From assembly GCA_963714055.1 (NCBI GenBank), contig OY970227.1, positions 2,728,001 to 2,792,000 of the forward strand: DNA of 64,000 nucleotides. Direction: 5' to 3'. The notes below the pieces were generated by a model that searched no databases, was not told where the DNA came from, and was given only the letters and a program-made list of their open reading frames with translations. Positions 18,619 to 27,923 of this stretch are shown in pieces. Numbering within the stretch: position 1 is the first letter of the stretch; every line of letters begins with the position of its first letter. Made by a program: the position numbers and the translations under genes. Source of the DNA: JACDBE01 sp963714055. Lineage in GTDB: Bacteria > Actinomycetota > Acidimicrobiia > Spongiisociales > UBA5794.

Positions 18619-19360
18619 ATGCCGTCGCGCGACGACCACGACGGATCCGGCCGCGATCGGATCACACCGTTCGGCCTCTTGGCCGCACCGGGCGCGGCGC
18701 CACCGCACGGGCGCTCTTACTGGGTGGTCGAGGGACGGTTGGCCGGCGGCGCCTACCCGTACCAGCCGGACCCGACCGATGGTGAGTGGCACCCTGCGCC
18801 TCCTGCGGTCGGCCGGCATCACCGCCTTCGTCGACCTGACCCAGGCTCGGCTGCCCGGGTCGTGGGAGTCCCATCTGCTCGACTACCACCCGTCCGCCCG
18901 CTCGTTGGGCCTGGAAGTGGTTCGCCGTCCCATCCGTGACATGGGTGTCCCCACGGTCGGCGAGGCGATCGGCACGCTCGACGAGATCGACCGGCTCCTC
19001 GCCGACGGCCAAACCGTGTACGTGCACTGCTGGGGCGGGATCGGCCGCACCGGGCTGACCATCGGCACCTGGCTCATCAGGCACGGGGTGGCGACCGGGG
19101 AGAGCGTCCTGCATCTGTTGGACGAGCTGCGGGCCGCCGACGAGGGAGCGGGCCACATCCCGGCCCCGCAGACCAGGGAACAGCGGGCCTTCCTGTACGG
19201 CTTCGCCGGCGGTGAGCCGCCCGTCGACTGGCTCGCGGCCGTCCGGTCGGCGGTGGATTCGTCGTGCGTCGCGGTTGTAGCCTCGTGCGGTTCGCCCGGG
19301 CACCCGGCGGACCCGGCCCGGTTGGGAGGGCCGAGCCTGGCGACCGAGGACACGTCACTG
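18619..19360 (+). pseudogene. Dual-specificity/tyrosine-phosphatase-like protein, frameshifted, with no clear stop
   Basis: Starts MPSRDDHDGSGRDRITPFG, with a -10-like CATACT (18607-18612) ending 6 bases before the ATG. Near 18785 an extra base moves reading to a second frame: GTLRLLRSAGITAFVDLTQ, then the Cys-phosphatase P-loop VHCWGGIGRTG (CX5R: Cys-Trp-Gly-Gly-Ile-Gly-Arg). The catalytic general acid is probably in the RPIRDMGVP loop. After about residue 220 this frame has no stop and runs straight into the APC permease, so the true end is uncertain. A TAG at 19278-19280 in the next frame is a plausible end if one more base is wrong. The family assignment rests on the intact P-loop. Confidence 0.7.
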
Positions 19361-21649
19361 ATGCGGTGGATCAGCCTGAAGAGCCGGTTGCTCGGCCGCC
19401 CTCTGGCCTCGAGCGAGGCCGAGCACCAGCTGCTCCGCAAGGCCTTGGCGTTGCCGGTGTTCGCCTCCGACCCGCTTTCTTCGGTCGCCTACGCCACCGA
19501 GGAGGCGATGCTGGTGCTGGCACTCGCCGGCGTCGGCGCCTACGTCTACCTCACGCCGGTTTCCCTGGCCGTCGCCTCGCTGCTCGCCATCGTGGTCATC
19601 TCGTATCGCCAGACGATCCGGGCCTACCCGGAGGGGGGCGGCGCCTTCGGAGTGAGCTACGAGAACCTCGGGGTGATTCCCGGGGCGGTGGCGGCATCTG
19701 CCCTGCTCACCGACTACGTGCTGACCGTGGCGGTGTCGGTGTCGGCCGGGGTGGCCGCCATCACCTCGGCGGTGCCCGAGCTTCTGCAGTGGAGGGTGCC
19801 CTTGGCGCTCGGCTTCGTCGTCATGGTCACCATCGCCAACCTGCGCGGGGTGAAGGAGGCGAGCACGCTCTTCGCCGCCCCCACCTACCTGTTCATCGGG
19901 ACCATCTTCACCATGCTGATCGTGGGTTTCGCCCGCTGCGCCGACGGCGTGTGCCCGGACGCCATCTCGTCGGGATCCGAGATCGAGGCGGAGGTCGGCG
20001 CCGTCACGCTCTTCCTGCTGCTCCGTGCCTTCGCCTCAGGGTCGACCGCCCTGACCGGGGTCGAGGCAGTCGCCAACGGGGTCCCGGCATTCCGTCACCC
20101 GAAGGCGAAGAACGCCGCCGCCACCCTGGGCATCATGGGCATCGTCTCCATCGCCATGTTCCTCGGGATCTCGTCGCTGGCGCAACTGTTCGACGTGCGG
20201 GTGAGCGAAGCGACCATCGACACCTATGGCACGGTTCTCTCCCAGATCGGCCGGGGGGCCTTCAACGAGGGGATCGGTTTCTGGGTCCTCCAGGTGGCGA
20301 CGGCGGCCATCCTGGTCCTCGCCGCCAACACCGCCTACCAGGACTTCCCCCGGCTGTCGGCGATCCTCGCCGCCCATCGGATGATGCCCCGCCAGTACCG
20401 CAACCGGGGCGATCGCCTCGTCTTCTCCAACGGGGTGGTCACCCTCGCCCTGGGAGCCGGGCTGCTGATCGCCATCTTCGACGCCGAGGTCAGCCGGCTC
20501 ATCCAGCTCTACGTGGTCGGGGTCTTCCTGTCTTTCACCTTGAGCCAGACCGGGATGGTGCGGAGGTGGCTGCGCACCCGCGAGCCGGGGTGGCAGCGAT
20601 CCGTGGTACTGAATGCGGTCGGCGCCGTCACCACCGGTCTGGTGCTGGTCATCGTCGCCGTGGTCAAGTTCTCCCATGGGGCGTGGATCGTCCTCATCGC
20701 CATCCCGCTCCTGGTGACCCTGATGCTGGCGGTGCGACGCCACTACCTGAGCGTCGCCGCCCAGCTGCGCCAGCTGCCACCCGCCGGCCCGGCCCGGGAC
20801 AACCGCATGCTGGTGCTGGTGGCCCACTCCGACGAGGCGGCCGAGCGGGCCATCCGCTACACACACCTGGTGCGCAGCGATCACGTCCAGGTGGTCCACG
20901 CAATCGAGCCCGACAGTGAGGACCTCATCCACACCTGGGACCGGCTCTACCCCGACCACCGGCTGGAGGTGATCGACGGCGAGGACGAGTCGGTGGTCGG
21001 CCGGCTGGTCGCCAGGGTCCGGGAGGAGCGCGACCGGCATCCTGAATCGAAGGTGACCGTCGTGGTGTCGGAGCGCTTCAAAAGGCGCTCGCGGATGGCT
21101 CTGCTCAGCCACCCCAACCTGCTGCTCCTGAAGGCGCGGCTCCTGTTCGAACCCGGCATCGCCGTCACCGACGTGACCAGCTTCAAGCGGCGCCAGCGCA
21201 GCGGGTTGCCCCAGGTCCCGCTGCGACGGGTGGAGCTCGTGGTGCTCGTCTCCGACCTGACCCGTCCCATCCGCGACGCCATCGACTACGCCCAGGCGTT
21301 GGGACCTCCGGTGCGCACGGTCCACATCGACGTCGACGACGTCCAACGGGACAAGCTCATCGGGGAGTGGGCGAACGCCAGCTACGGGTACGAGCTCGAG
21401 ATCGTCCCCAGCCCCTACCGGGAGGTGACCACCCCGCTGGTTGCCTATGTGCGTGACCGCAAGCGGCTCGGCCTCCCCGGGACCCTGGTCAACGTCGTCA
21501 TCCCCGAGTTCATCGTCCCCGGCCGGGTGACCCAGGCGCTCCACAACCAGACCGGGCTGGCGGTGAAGGCGGTCCTCGCCCCGGAGCCGGGGGTGGCGGT
21601 CACCAGCGTCCCCTTTCACCTGTCGATCGACGCGCCCGCGGCGGTCTGA
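19361..21649 (+). CDS. APC-superfamily permease with C-terminal cytoplasmic domain
   Basis: A 762-residue amino acid/cation transporter. About 12 hydrophobic segments span residues 30-470, beginning with the family signature FASDPLSSVAYATEEAM and including GVKEASTLFAAPTY. The remaining 290 residues are soluble, with two regions resembling universal-stress or permease-regulatory domains (MLVLVAHSDEAAERAIRY; VELVVLVSDLTRPIRDAIDY). The ATG at 19361 starts MRWISLKSRLLGRPL, as in homologues. The frame is also open upstream through the phosphatase. A -10-like TAGCCT at 19278-19283 could serve this gene. The substrate is unknown; amino acid or potassium-type transport are both possible. Confidence 0.87.
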   Translation: MRWISLKSRLLGRPLASSEAEHQLLRKALALPVFASDPLSSVAYATEEAMLVLALAGVGAYVYLTPVSLAVASLLAIVVISYRQTIRAYPEGGGAFGVSYENLGVIPGAVAASALLTDYVLTVAVSVSAGVAAITSAVPELLQWRVPLALGFVVMVTIANLRGVKEASTLFAAPTYLFIGTIFTMLIVGFARCADGVCPDAISSGSEIEAEVGAVTLFLLLRAFASGSTALTGVEAVANGVPAFRHPKAKNAAATLGIMGIVSIAMFLGISSLAQLFDVRVSEATIDTYGTVLSQIGRGAFNEGIGFWVLQVATAAILVLAANTAYQDFPRLSAILAAHRMMPRQYRNRGDRLVFSNGVVTLALGAGLLIAIFDAEVSRLIQLYVVGVFLSFTLSQTGMVRRWLRTREPGWQRSVVLNAVGAVTTGLVLVIVAVVKFSHGAWIVLIAIPLLVTLMLAVRRHYLSVAAQLRQLPPAGPARDNRMLVLVAHSDEAAERAIRYTHLVRSDHVQVVHAIEPDSEDLIHTWDRLYPDHRLEVIDGEDESVVGRLVARVREERDRHPESKVTVVVSERFKRRSRMALLSHPNLLLLKARLLFEPGIAVTDVTSFKRRQRSGLPQVPLRRVELVVLVSDLTRPIRDAIDYAQALGPPVRTVHIDVDDVQRDKLIGEWANASYGYELEIVPSPYREVTTPLVAYVRDRKRLGLPGTLVNVVIPEFIVPGRVTQALHNQTGLAVKAVLAPEPGVAVTSVPFHLSIDAPAAV

Positions 21650-21861
21650 GCGACCACTCTCACAGGTTTCTCAGCAGGCCCTCACGTTGACCACATCCCG
21701 GGTCGGCACGCTCATGTGCTCAGCGACGCCGCAGCCAGGAGAGTCCTTCGTGCCCCAGCCCTGTCAGACCACCTCCGGGTCCGCTCTTCGACGATCGGTG
21801 TGCTGGGCGGCGCCACCGCACCGTCCCGGCCGCGCCGAAGTCGCCTGCCGAGCCGGCTCGG
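21650..21861. other. Non-coding gap between convergent genes
   Basis: 212 bases between the permease stop and the molybdoenzyme stop. I see no convincing gene, hairpin or repeat. A short plus-strand open frame begins here but has no homology I recognise and runs into the opposite gene. Confidence 0.5.
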
Positions 21862-24087
21862 TCAGCGGATCGACACCACCTCGACGACGGCGTTGTAGTC
21901 CGGGATGCCGGCCTGCGGGGAGCGGCGCCGCCGGTCGATGAGCACCTCGGCCTCGGGCCAGTGGACCTGGAGCGTTCCCACGGCGACCGGGGCCTGGAAC
22001 ACCCGGGCCGGCATCTCGCCGACGTCGTTGCGCAGCATCACCGCGTCGCCGTCGGCGACACCGAGCCGGACGGCGTCGGCCCCGGCCATCAGCACGGTCT
22101 GGCGACCCGTGCCGCACAGCGGATCCGTGTCCTCGTGGACCATCGAGTTGAACTGCTTCCCTCGTCGGGTGGCGACGACGAACCAGCCCTCCGGTATGTC
22201 GCGGTGGGGGAGGGGCACCGTCGTGAAACGGGCCCGTCCGTCAGGGGTCGGGAATCTCCACTGCCAGCAGAGGTGCGGCCCGCCGTACTGGAACTGATCC
22301 CCCTCGGCGGCGAGGTGCTGGATGCCTTCGTAGAGGGGCACGGTGCGGGCGATGTCGGCACGCATCTCGGGGGTGCCGGCGAAGCGGACCCGGTCGGCCA
22401 GGTCGGGTCGTGCCCGTGCGGCGATGTCGCCGAGGACCTGCCACTCCGGCCGGGCTTCGGCGATGCGGGGGCCTTCGATCTCGGGACTGAAGATCACCCG
22501 GCGCTCGGTGGAGGTCTCGGTGCACCCGCCGGCAAGCTCGTAGCGGGTCGTGGCGGGGAGGAGCAGCACCACGTCGGCCGGCTCGGTGAGCATCTGGGTC
22601 GAAACGACGATGTCCATGTGGACCCGCAGCGGGATCCGCCCCAGCGCCTCGTCGACGTAGTCGGGGTCGGGGAGGACCTCGAGGAAGTTCCCCCCGATGG
22701 AGAACAGCACATCGAGCTGCCCCTCGTGGGCGGCGTCGATCATCTGCGGTGCCGTCTTGCCCGGGGTCGACGGCACCGGGAACCCCCACAGCCGCGACAA
22801 CGCAGCCGCCGACTCGTCGCCGATGGGTGCGCCACCGGGGAACGCCGTCGCATAGGCACCCATCTCGGCGCCGCCCTGGACCCCGGAGTGACCTCGGATC
22901 GGCATCAGGCCGCACTTGGGCCGCCCCAGGAAGCCCTTGGACAGGGCCAGGTTGATGATGGCCCGCACCCCGTCCTCGCCGAAGGCGTGCTGGGTGACCC
23001 CCATCGACCACACCAGCACCGCCGACTTCGCCTCGTGGAGCATCTCGGCGAAGGCCACCATCTCGCTCCTGGGGAGCCCGGACCCGGCTTCGAGGTCACC
23101 CCACGACTGGCCGGCCAGGCTCTCGGCCATTTCGTCGAACCCGGTGGTGTGGCGGTCGATGAAGTCGCTGTCGACCCAGCCACGATCGACGAGGTGCTTG
23201 AGCGTCCCGTTGAGGAAAGCGACGTCACCGCCCACCGACACCTGGAAGAACCGGTCGGTGATCTTGGTCCCGAACAGGGCGCTCTCCAGGTTGGAGGGCA
23301 CCCAGTAGCGCTCCATCCCCGGCTCCCGATAGGGGTTGACCGTCACCACCTTGGTGCCCGCCTTGCGGGCGTGGTGCAGGTACTTCATGCCCACCGGCTG
23401 GTTGTTGGCGAGGTTCGACCCGATGAACACGACGAGGTCGCTGCCGATCCAGTCGGAGTACGAGCACGTGCTGGCGCCTACCCCCAGGGCCTCCTTGAGG
23501 GCGATCGTGCTCGGCGAGTGGCAGATCCGGGCTGCGTTGTCGACCGAGTTGGTGCCCAGCGCCCGGACCGCCTTCTGCACCCCGTAGTAGTTCTCGTTGG
23601 GCATGCCTCGGCTGGTGAGGTAGAAGCCGAGCCGGTCAGGGGTGGTGGCGTTGATCCGCTCGGCCACCAGGTCGAGTGCCTCGTCCCAGGTGATCCTGGT
23701 GAAGCCGGCTTCGCCACGCCGGCGGACCATCGGGTGGGGGAGCCGGCCCAGCTCCCTGAGCTCCTTGCCCGACCGGCGGCGCAGCGCGGCGGCATCGGCC
23801 ATCACCTCGGGCGCCAGTGCCGGCTGGGTGTTGAGGCGGAGGAGCCGGAGCCGGATGTTGCACAGATGGATCTCGTCGAGCGTCCAGTCCCTCATCCCGG
23901 CGGTGCCGAGGGCGCAGCCGTCGCACACCCCGTGGTCGAGGATCCGCCAGGCGTAGCCGAGCCGGTCCTTGTTCTCCCAGGTGGCCCTGGTCAGCTCGTG
24001 GTAGTTGTTGGGGCGCTGCTCGCCGATCCCGAACGGCTTCTTGCTCGCCCACAAGCTCGGGCTGATCCTCCTGCGGGGTGTCGGCAC
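21862..24087 (-). CDS. FdhF/YdeP-family molybdopterin oxidoreductase
   Basis: A 741-residue soluble enzyme of the formate-dehydrogenase-alpha/YdeP family. The N-terminal HGVCDGCALGTAGMRDW block and the start (MPTPRRRISPSLWASKKPFG) fit YdeP-type proteins. The molybdopterin-binding core (about 90-480) includes GSNLANNQPV and MPIRGHSGVQGGAEMG. The dinucleotide-binding C-terminal barrel (about 610-741) includes GKQFNSMVHED. The usual CxxCxxxC iron-sulfur motif of respiratory formate dehydrogenases is not obvious. The GTG start at 24087 follows GGAGG; a -10 TAACGT lies at 24124-24119 on this strand. A NuoF-like gene lies nearby in the same direction, so electron transfer to NAD+ is plausible, but the substrate is unproven. 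Confidence 0.87.
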   Translation of the reverse strand: MPTPRRRISPSLWASKKPFGIGEQRPNNYHELTRATWENKDRLGYAWRILDHGVCDGCALGTAGMRDWTLDEIHLCNIRLRLLRLNTQPALAPEVMADAAALRRRSGKELRELGRLPHPMVRRRGEAGFTRITWDEALDLVAERINATTPDRLGFYLTSRGMPNENYYGVQKAVRALGTNSVDNAARICHSPSTIALKEALGVGASTCSYSDWIGSDLVVFIGSNLANNQPVGMKYLHHARKAGTKVVTVNPYREPGMERYWVPSNLESALFGTKITDRFFQVSVGGDVAFLNGTLKHLVDRGWVDSDFIDRHTTGFDEMAESLAGQSWGDLEAGSGLPRSEMVAFAEMLHEAKSAVLVWSMGVTQHAFGEDGVRAIINLALSKGFLGRPKCGLMPIRGHSGVQGGAEMGAYATAFPGGAPIGDESAAALSRLWGFPVPSTPGKTAPQMIDAAHEGQLDVLFSIGGNFLEVLPDPDYVDEALGRIPLRVHMDIVVSTQMLTEPADVVLLLPATTRYELAGGCTETSTERRVIFSPEIEGPRIAEARPEWQVLGDIAARARPDLADRVRFAGTPEMRADIARTVPLYEGIQHLAAEGDQFQYGGPHLCWQWRFPTPDGRARFTTVPLPHRDIPEGWFVVATRRGKQFNSMVHEDTDPLCGTGRQTVLMAGADAVRLGVADGDAVMLRNDVGEMPARVFQAPVAVGTLQVHWPEAEVLIDRRRRSPQAGIPDYNAVVEVVSIR

Positions 24088-24154
24088 TCTGCTCGCCCTC
24101 CGGCCGTTGCTCAGTCCGACGTTACCCCAGGCCGGTTTGCACCATCATGCGACG

Positions 24155-24856
24155 GTGCGGACCATCACCGGGCTCGGGCTGCTGATGGCGGCGTTGACGG
24201 CGTGCTCCTCGGGGGTCGAGCCGGCAGCCACGTCCACGCCGGCGTCGCCGCCTGCGAGAGCATCGTCGAGCTCGACGCCTCCCGCGGCCGCCGCACTCGA
24301 CGCTTCGGGTTGCCCGGTTGAGGACGCCGCCTTCTGCGCAATCGCAGCCGATGTGGGGAACGCCCTCGTCGAAGGGGACATCGCCGACTTGATGGCGCTG
24401 AGCCGGATCGACACCATCGTCTGCGCCGACGTGTCTGTCGAGTACTTCCCCGGATGTGCCCAGGCGGACACTGTCGTGGGCCACGGGGTCAGCGATGCCG
24501 GGCTCCTCGTCACCATGCTCGAATCCGCCGAATACCGCGACCGGCTGCGAGCCGTGGTCGGGGCCGTCGACCCGACGTTCACCGACGAATTCGGCGAGGG
24601 AGCCGCGCGGTTGCTCGGCGTGGGCACGTGTGGGCCCGACGTGCCGGGCCGCCGTTCCTACCACCTGGCGTGGACGGCGGCGATCCGATCGGATGGGGAA
24701 CCTCGGCGGATGGTGGCCAGCTTCGAGTTCACCTACGCCGACGACTGGCGGATCGCCCTCTGGTACCTCGACCCATACGAGTCCTGGGTCGCCGCCGGCC
24801 AGAACCCGCTCCGCGACGCATTCTGCGAGGCCGGCCGTCACCCGTGGGGAGGTTGA
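24155..24856 (+). CDS. Hypothetical lipoprotein
   Basis: A 233-residue exported protein. The GTG start at 24155 leads directly into VRTITGLGLLMAALTACSS, whose lipobox Cys is residue 17, and a Ser/Pro/Ala linker follows. The globular part starts at SGCPVEDAAFCAIAADVGNA and contains several cysteines (CADVSVEYFPGCAQAD) likely to form disulfides outside the cell. I recognise no family. It sits between the FdhF-like and NuoF-like genes on the opposite strand and is probably unrelated to them. Confidence 0.7.
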   Translation: MRTITGLGLLMAALTACSSGVEPAATSTPASPPARASSSSTPPAAAALDASGCPVEDAAFCAIAADVGNALVEGDIADLMALSRIDTIVCADVSVEYFPGCAQADTVVGHGVSDAGLLVTMLESAEYRDRLRAVVGAVDPTFTDEFGEGAARLLGVGTCGPDVPGRRSYHLAWTAAIRSDGEPRRMVASFEFTYADDWRIALWYLDPYESWVAAGQNPLRDAFCEAGRHPWGG

Positions 24857-24907
24857 GACAGCCCGCCGCACGACCCGGTGACGCGGAAGCCCGGTGAACG
24901 GCCCGGG

Positions 24908-26370
24908 CTACAGAAATGTCCAGTCGGGTTGCTTGCGCGCCTGGGAGGCGTCGTAGGTGGCGACGCCGTCCTCGAGGTCGGCCAGCTTGGGCAGCACGTA
25001 CCCGGCGCGGTCGGACGGGCACCATCCGTCGAGGTGGGCGGCGAAGTCGGCGGGGAAGGCGCGCAGCACGCTCGACACCAGATTGCGTTCCTGCACGGGG
25101 AGGAAGCAGCGGTTGCCGTCGGTGACGACCCGCAACCGCTCCTGGATCAGGTCGAGGTCGTGGTCCGACCCGGTCCCGTCCCGGATGCGGTCGAGGGCCC
25201 CGGTGATCTGGCCGGTGCCCAGCTTGCACGGCAGGCACTGCCCGCACGACTCGACGTAGAGGAAGCGGGAGATGAGCGAGGTGACCTCGACCATGCAGGC
25301 GGTGTCGTCGTACACGATCAGGCCGCCGGCACCGAGCCCGGAGCCGACCTGCTCGAAGTCCTCGTAGGTCAGCGGGATGTTGAGGTCCGCCGGCGGTGAG
25401 CACCGCCCCGGCCACCCCGGGGAACGCCGCCTTGAAGGTGCGGCCCGTCGCCGAGCCCGCCGGCCCGGTCCAGCAGTTCCGTCAACCTGGTCCCCATCGG
25501 CACCTCGAACACCCCGGCGCTCCGCACGTCGCCGACGATGGTGGCGAGCACCGTCCCCGGGGAGCGCTCGGTGCCGGCGCCGCGGAACGCCTCGGCGCCG
25601 TTGGCCAGGATCCACGCCGCCTGGGCCAGCGTCTCGGCGTTGTTGACCAGTGTCGGGTTGGCGCCCATCGCGGGTTCGGCGGTCGCTGCGCCCCGACGTG
25701 CCGGAGCGCGGCGACGACCTCCCGGCTCAGGCGGCGGCTCGGCCGCTTCCCAGCCCAGCTGCGGTGCGGTGGCGAACAGCCCGTGCAGGTAGGGCGGCAG
25801 CCACCGGGGCAGCGGGTCGCCGCCCTCGATGACCTCGAGCAGCGCCTTCTCCTCGCCGAACAGGTACTCCTCGGGGCCGGTAACCAGATGGATCTCGATG
25901 TCGGCGAGGAAGCGCTCGGCGGCCATGTCCGCCATCGCCTCGCCCAGCCGGGCGATCTCCCGGGCGAAGCCGGCCTTTACCGCGATGTAGGCCTCGGTGG
26001 CGCCGACCGTCAGGGCGCCGATGACCAGTCCCTCGAGCACGGCGTACGGGTTGGACCGGATGAGCGCCCGGTCCTTGAAGGTGCCCGGCTCGCCCTCGGC
26101 GCCGTTGCACACCGCGTACCGGGTGCCTCCCCCGGCGCCGGCAACCGACCTCCACTTGACGGCGGTCGGGAACCCGGCGCCGCCGCGGCCCCGGAGACCG
26201 GCGGTCTCCAGCTCGGCGATGGTGGCGGCCGGACCGAGCGCTCGCGCCCGGTCGAGCCCGGACCCACCGCCGCGGCCGACGTAACCCTCCAGCGTCAGCG
26301 GTGGGTCGACGAGCAACCGCGGCGCCGGCCGGTCGTCAGCACCGGCGCGGTCGGTCATCGCTCCGGTCAC
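24908..26370 (-). pseudogene. NuoF-like NADH dehydrogenase/formate dehydrogenase beta subunit, two frameshifts
   Basis: About 487 residues after correction. NuoF-type proteins pass electrons between NAD(H) and an iron-sulfur chain through FMN. LRGRGGAGFPTAVKW (about 59-73) and CNGAEGEPGTFKDR are the FMN/NADH loops. Near the C-terminus ESCGQCLPCKLGT plus a later Cys (GNRCFLP) form the 4Fe-4S site. Extra bases near 25440 and 25389 break the stretch GDG-RTFKAAFPGVAGAVLTA-ADLNIPLTYE. The start is GTG 26370 or ATG 26358. There is no NuoE (2Fe-2S) gene beside it. Same orientation as the FdhF-like gene, separated by an opposed lipoprotein gene. The frameshifts may be sequence errors. Confidence 0.83.
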
Positions 26371-26474
26371 TGATCCGGCATCCCGGTCACCGCCTCCGTT
26401 CGCCCCGACGCCGAGGGTAGTGGCCGGCCGCCGGCCGCCCGCCCCGGTCCCGGGCTCCGGGATACAGTGACGCC

Positions 26475-27911
26475 GTGGAGACCGCCGACCTCGGGTTCAT
26501 CGGTTTGGCCGTGATGGGCCAGAACCTGGTCCTCAACCTCGCCGACCACGGCTACCGGGTCGCCGTCCACAACCGTACGCCCTCGGTCACCGAGGCGTTC
26601 ACCACCGGCGAGGGCGACCGGCCCGAGATCATGCCAGCGGCCTCGCTGGAGGAGCTGGTGGCGATGCTGGCGCCCCCGCGCAAGGTCATGCTGATGGTGA
26701 AGGCCGGCGACGCCGTCGACGCCCTCATCGACTCGCTGGCGCCGTTGCTCGAGCCCGGCGACATCGTCATCGACGGCGGCAACTCGCTGTTCACCGACAC
26801 CATCCGCCGCACCGCCGCCGCCGAAGCCGCCGGCCTGCGGTACATCGGCACCGGCGTGTCCGGCGGGGAGGAGGGTGCCCGCCACGGGCCGTCGATCATG
26901 CCGGGCGGCTCCGCCGCCGCCTGGCCCGAGGTGGAGGACATGTTCACCGCCATCGCCGCCACCACCCCGGACGGCGTCGCCTGTTGTGACTGGGTCGGCG
27001 CCGACGGCGCCGGCCACTACGTGAAGATGGTCCACAACGGCATCGAGTACGGCGACATGCAGCTCATCGCCGAGGCGTACCACCTGCTCGGTGCCGGGTT
27101 GGGGCTGTCCCATCCGGAGATGGCCGCCGTCTTCCGCGACTGGGACCGAGGAGTGCTGGGCTCGTTCCTCGTCGAGATCACCGCCGACATCCTCCAGGTC
27201 GTCGACGAGACCGGGCCGCGGGTCGAGCAGGTACTCGATGCCGCCGGCCAGAAGGGAACCGGGAAGTGGACGGTGATCTCCTCCATGGAGCTGGGGGCGC
27301 CGACGACCCTCGTCGCCGAGGCGGTCTATGCCCGGGTGGTGTCGGCCTTTCCGGAGGATCGGGCGCGAGCCGCCGCCGCGCTCACCGGGCCCGAGCCCCA
27401 GATCACCGGAGGGGAGGGGTTCGTGGAGGCGGTGCACGACGCGCTCTACGCCTCGAAGATCGTCAGCTACGCCCAGGGGTTCATGCTGATCGCCGCCGCC
27501 GCCGAGGAGCACGGTTGGGACCTCGACCTGGGCAGGATCGCCCAGCTGTGGCGGAGCGGGTGCATCATCAGGGCCCGATTCCTCGACGACATCACCGCCG
27601 CCTTTCGGCGCGATCCCCGGCTCCCCAGCCTGCTGCTCGACCGGTTCTTCGCCGACGCCCTGGCCCGCTGCCAGGACGGTTGGCGGCGGGTGGTGTCGGC
27701 GGCGGCGGTAGCCGGGATCCCAGCTCCCGCCTACGCCTCGGCGCTGGCCTTCTACGACGGCTACCGCAGCCGGCGCCTGCCGGCCAACCTCATCCAGGCA
27801 CAACGCGACTACTTCGGCGCCCACACGTACGAGCGGGTCGACCGGCCGCGGGGATCGTCCTTCCACACCAGGTGGACCGAGGACGGCGCTCCCGAGGTTC
27901 CGGTCCGTTAG
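26475..27911 (+). CDS. gnd: 6-phosphogluconate dehydrogenase (decarboxylating)
   Basis: A 478-residue cytoplasmic enzyme converting 6-phosphogluconate to ribulose-5-phosphate with NADP+, in the oxidative pentose phosphate pathway. GLAVMGQNLVLNLADHG (9-25) is the Rossmann signature, GVSGGEEGARHGPSIMPGG the substrate loop, and HYVKMVHNGIEYGDMQ contains the catalytic Lys and Asn-Gly. Length and C-terminal tail (RRLPANLIQAQRDYFGAHTY) match the homodimeric long form. The -10 TACAGT (26463-26468) ends 6 bases before the GTG, indicating a leaderless mRNA. No frameshift. With the transaldolase gene at 47-48 kb it completes part of the pentose phosphate route. Confidence 0.95.
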   Translation: METADLGFIGLAVMGQNLVLNLADHGYRVAVHNRTPSVTEAFTTGEGDRPEIMPAASLEELVAMLAPPRKVMLMVKAGDAVDALIDSLAPLLEPGDIVIDGGNSLFTDTIRRTAAAEAAGLRYIGTGVSGGEEGARHGPSIMPGGSAAAWPEVEDMFTAIAATTPDGVACCDWVGADGAGHYVKMVHNGIEYGDMQLIAEAYHLLGAGLGLSHPEMAAVFRDWDRGVLGSFLVEITADILQVVDETGPRVEQVLDAAGQKGTGKWTVISSMELGAPTTLVAEAVYARVVSAFPEDRARAAAALTGPEPQITGGEGFVEAVHDALYASKIVSYAQGFMLIAAAAEEHGWDLDLGRIAQLWRSGCIIRARFLDDITAAFRRDPRLPSLLLDRFFADALARCQDGWRRVVSAAAVAGIPAPAYASALAFYDGYRSRRLPANLIQAQRDYFGAHTYERVDRPRGSSFHTRWTEDGAPEVPVR

Positions 27912-27923
27912 GGCCGGCGTCGC

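Noticed and set aside
24142..24147. CATCAT 7 bases before the lipoprotein GTG at 24155 as a -10 box
   Set aside because: It lacks the T-A at the first two positions of TANNNT, and a similar CATCAT occurs by chance elsewhere; too weak to report.
21961..24321. 786-codon plus-strand frame opposite the FdhF-like gene
   Set aside because: Exact antisense of a conserved molybdoenzyme gene. Composition is that of a reverse-complement shadow (His/Gly/Val/Pro-rich), and no domain is seen.
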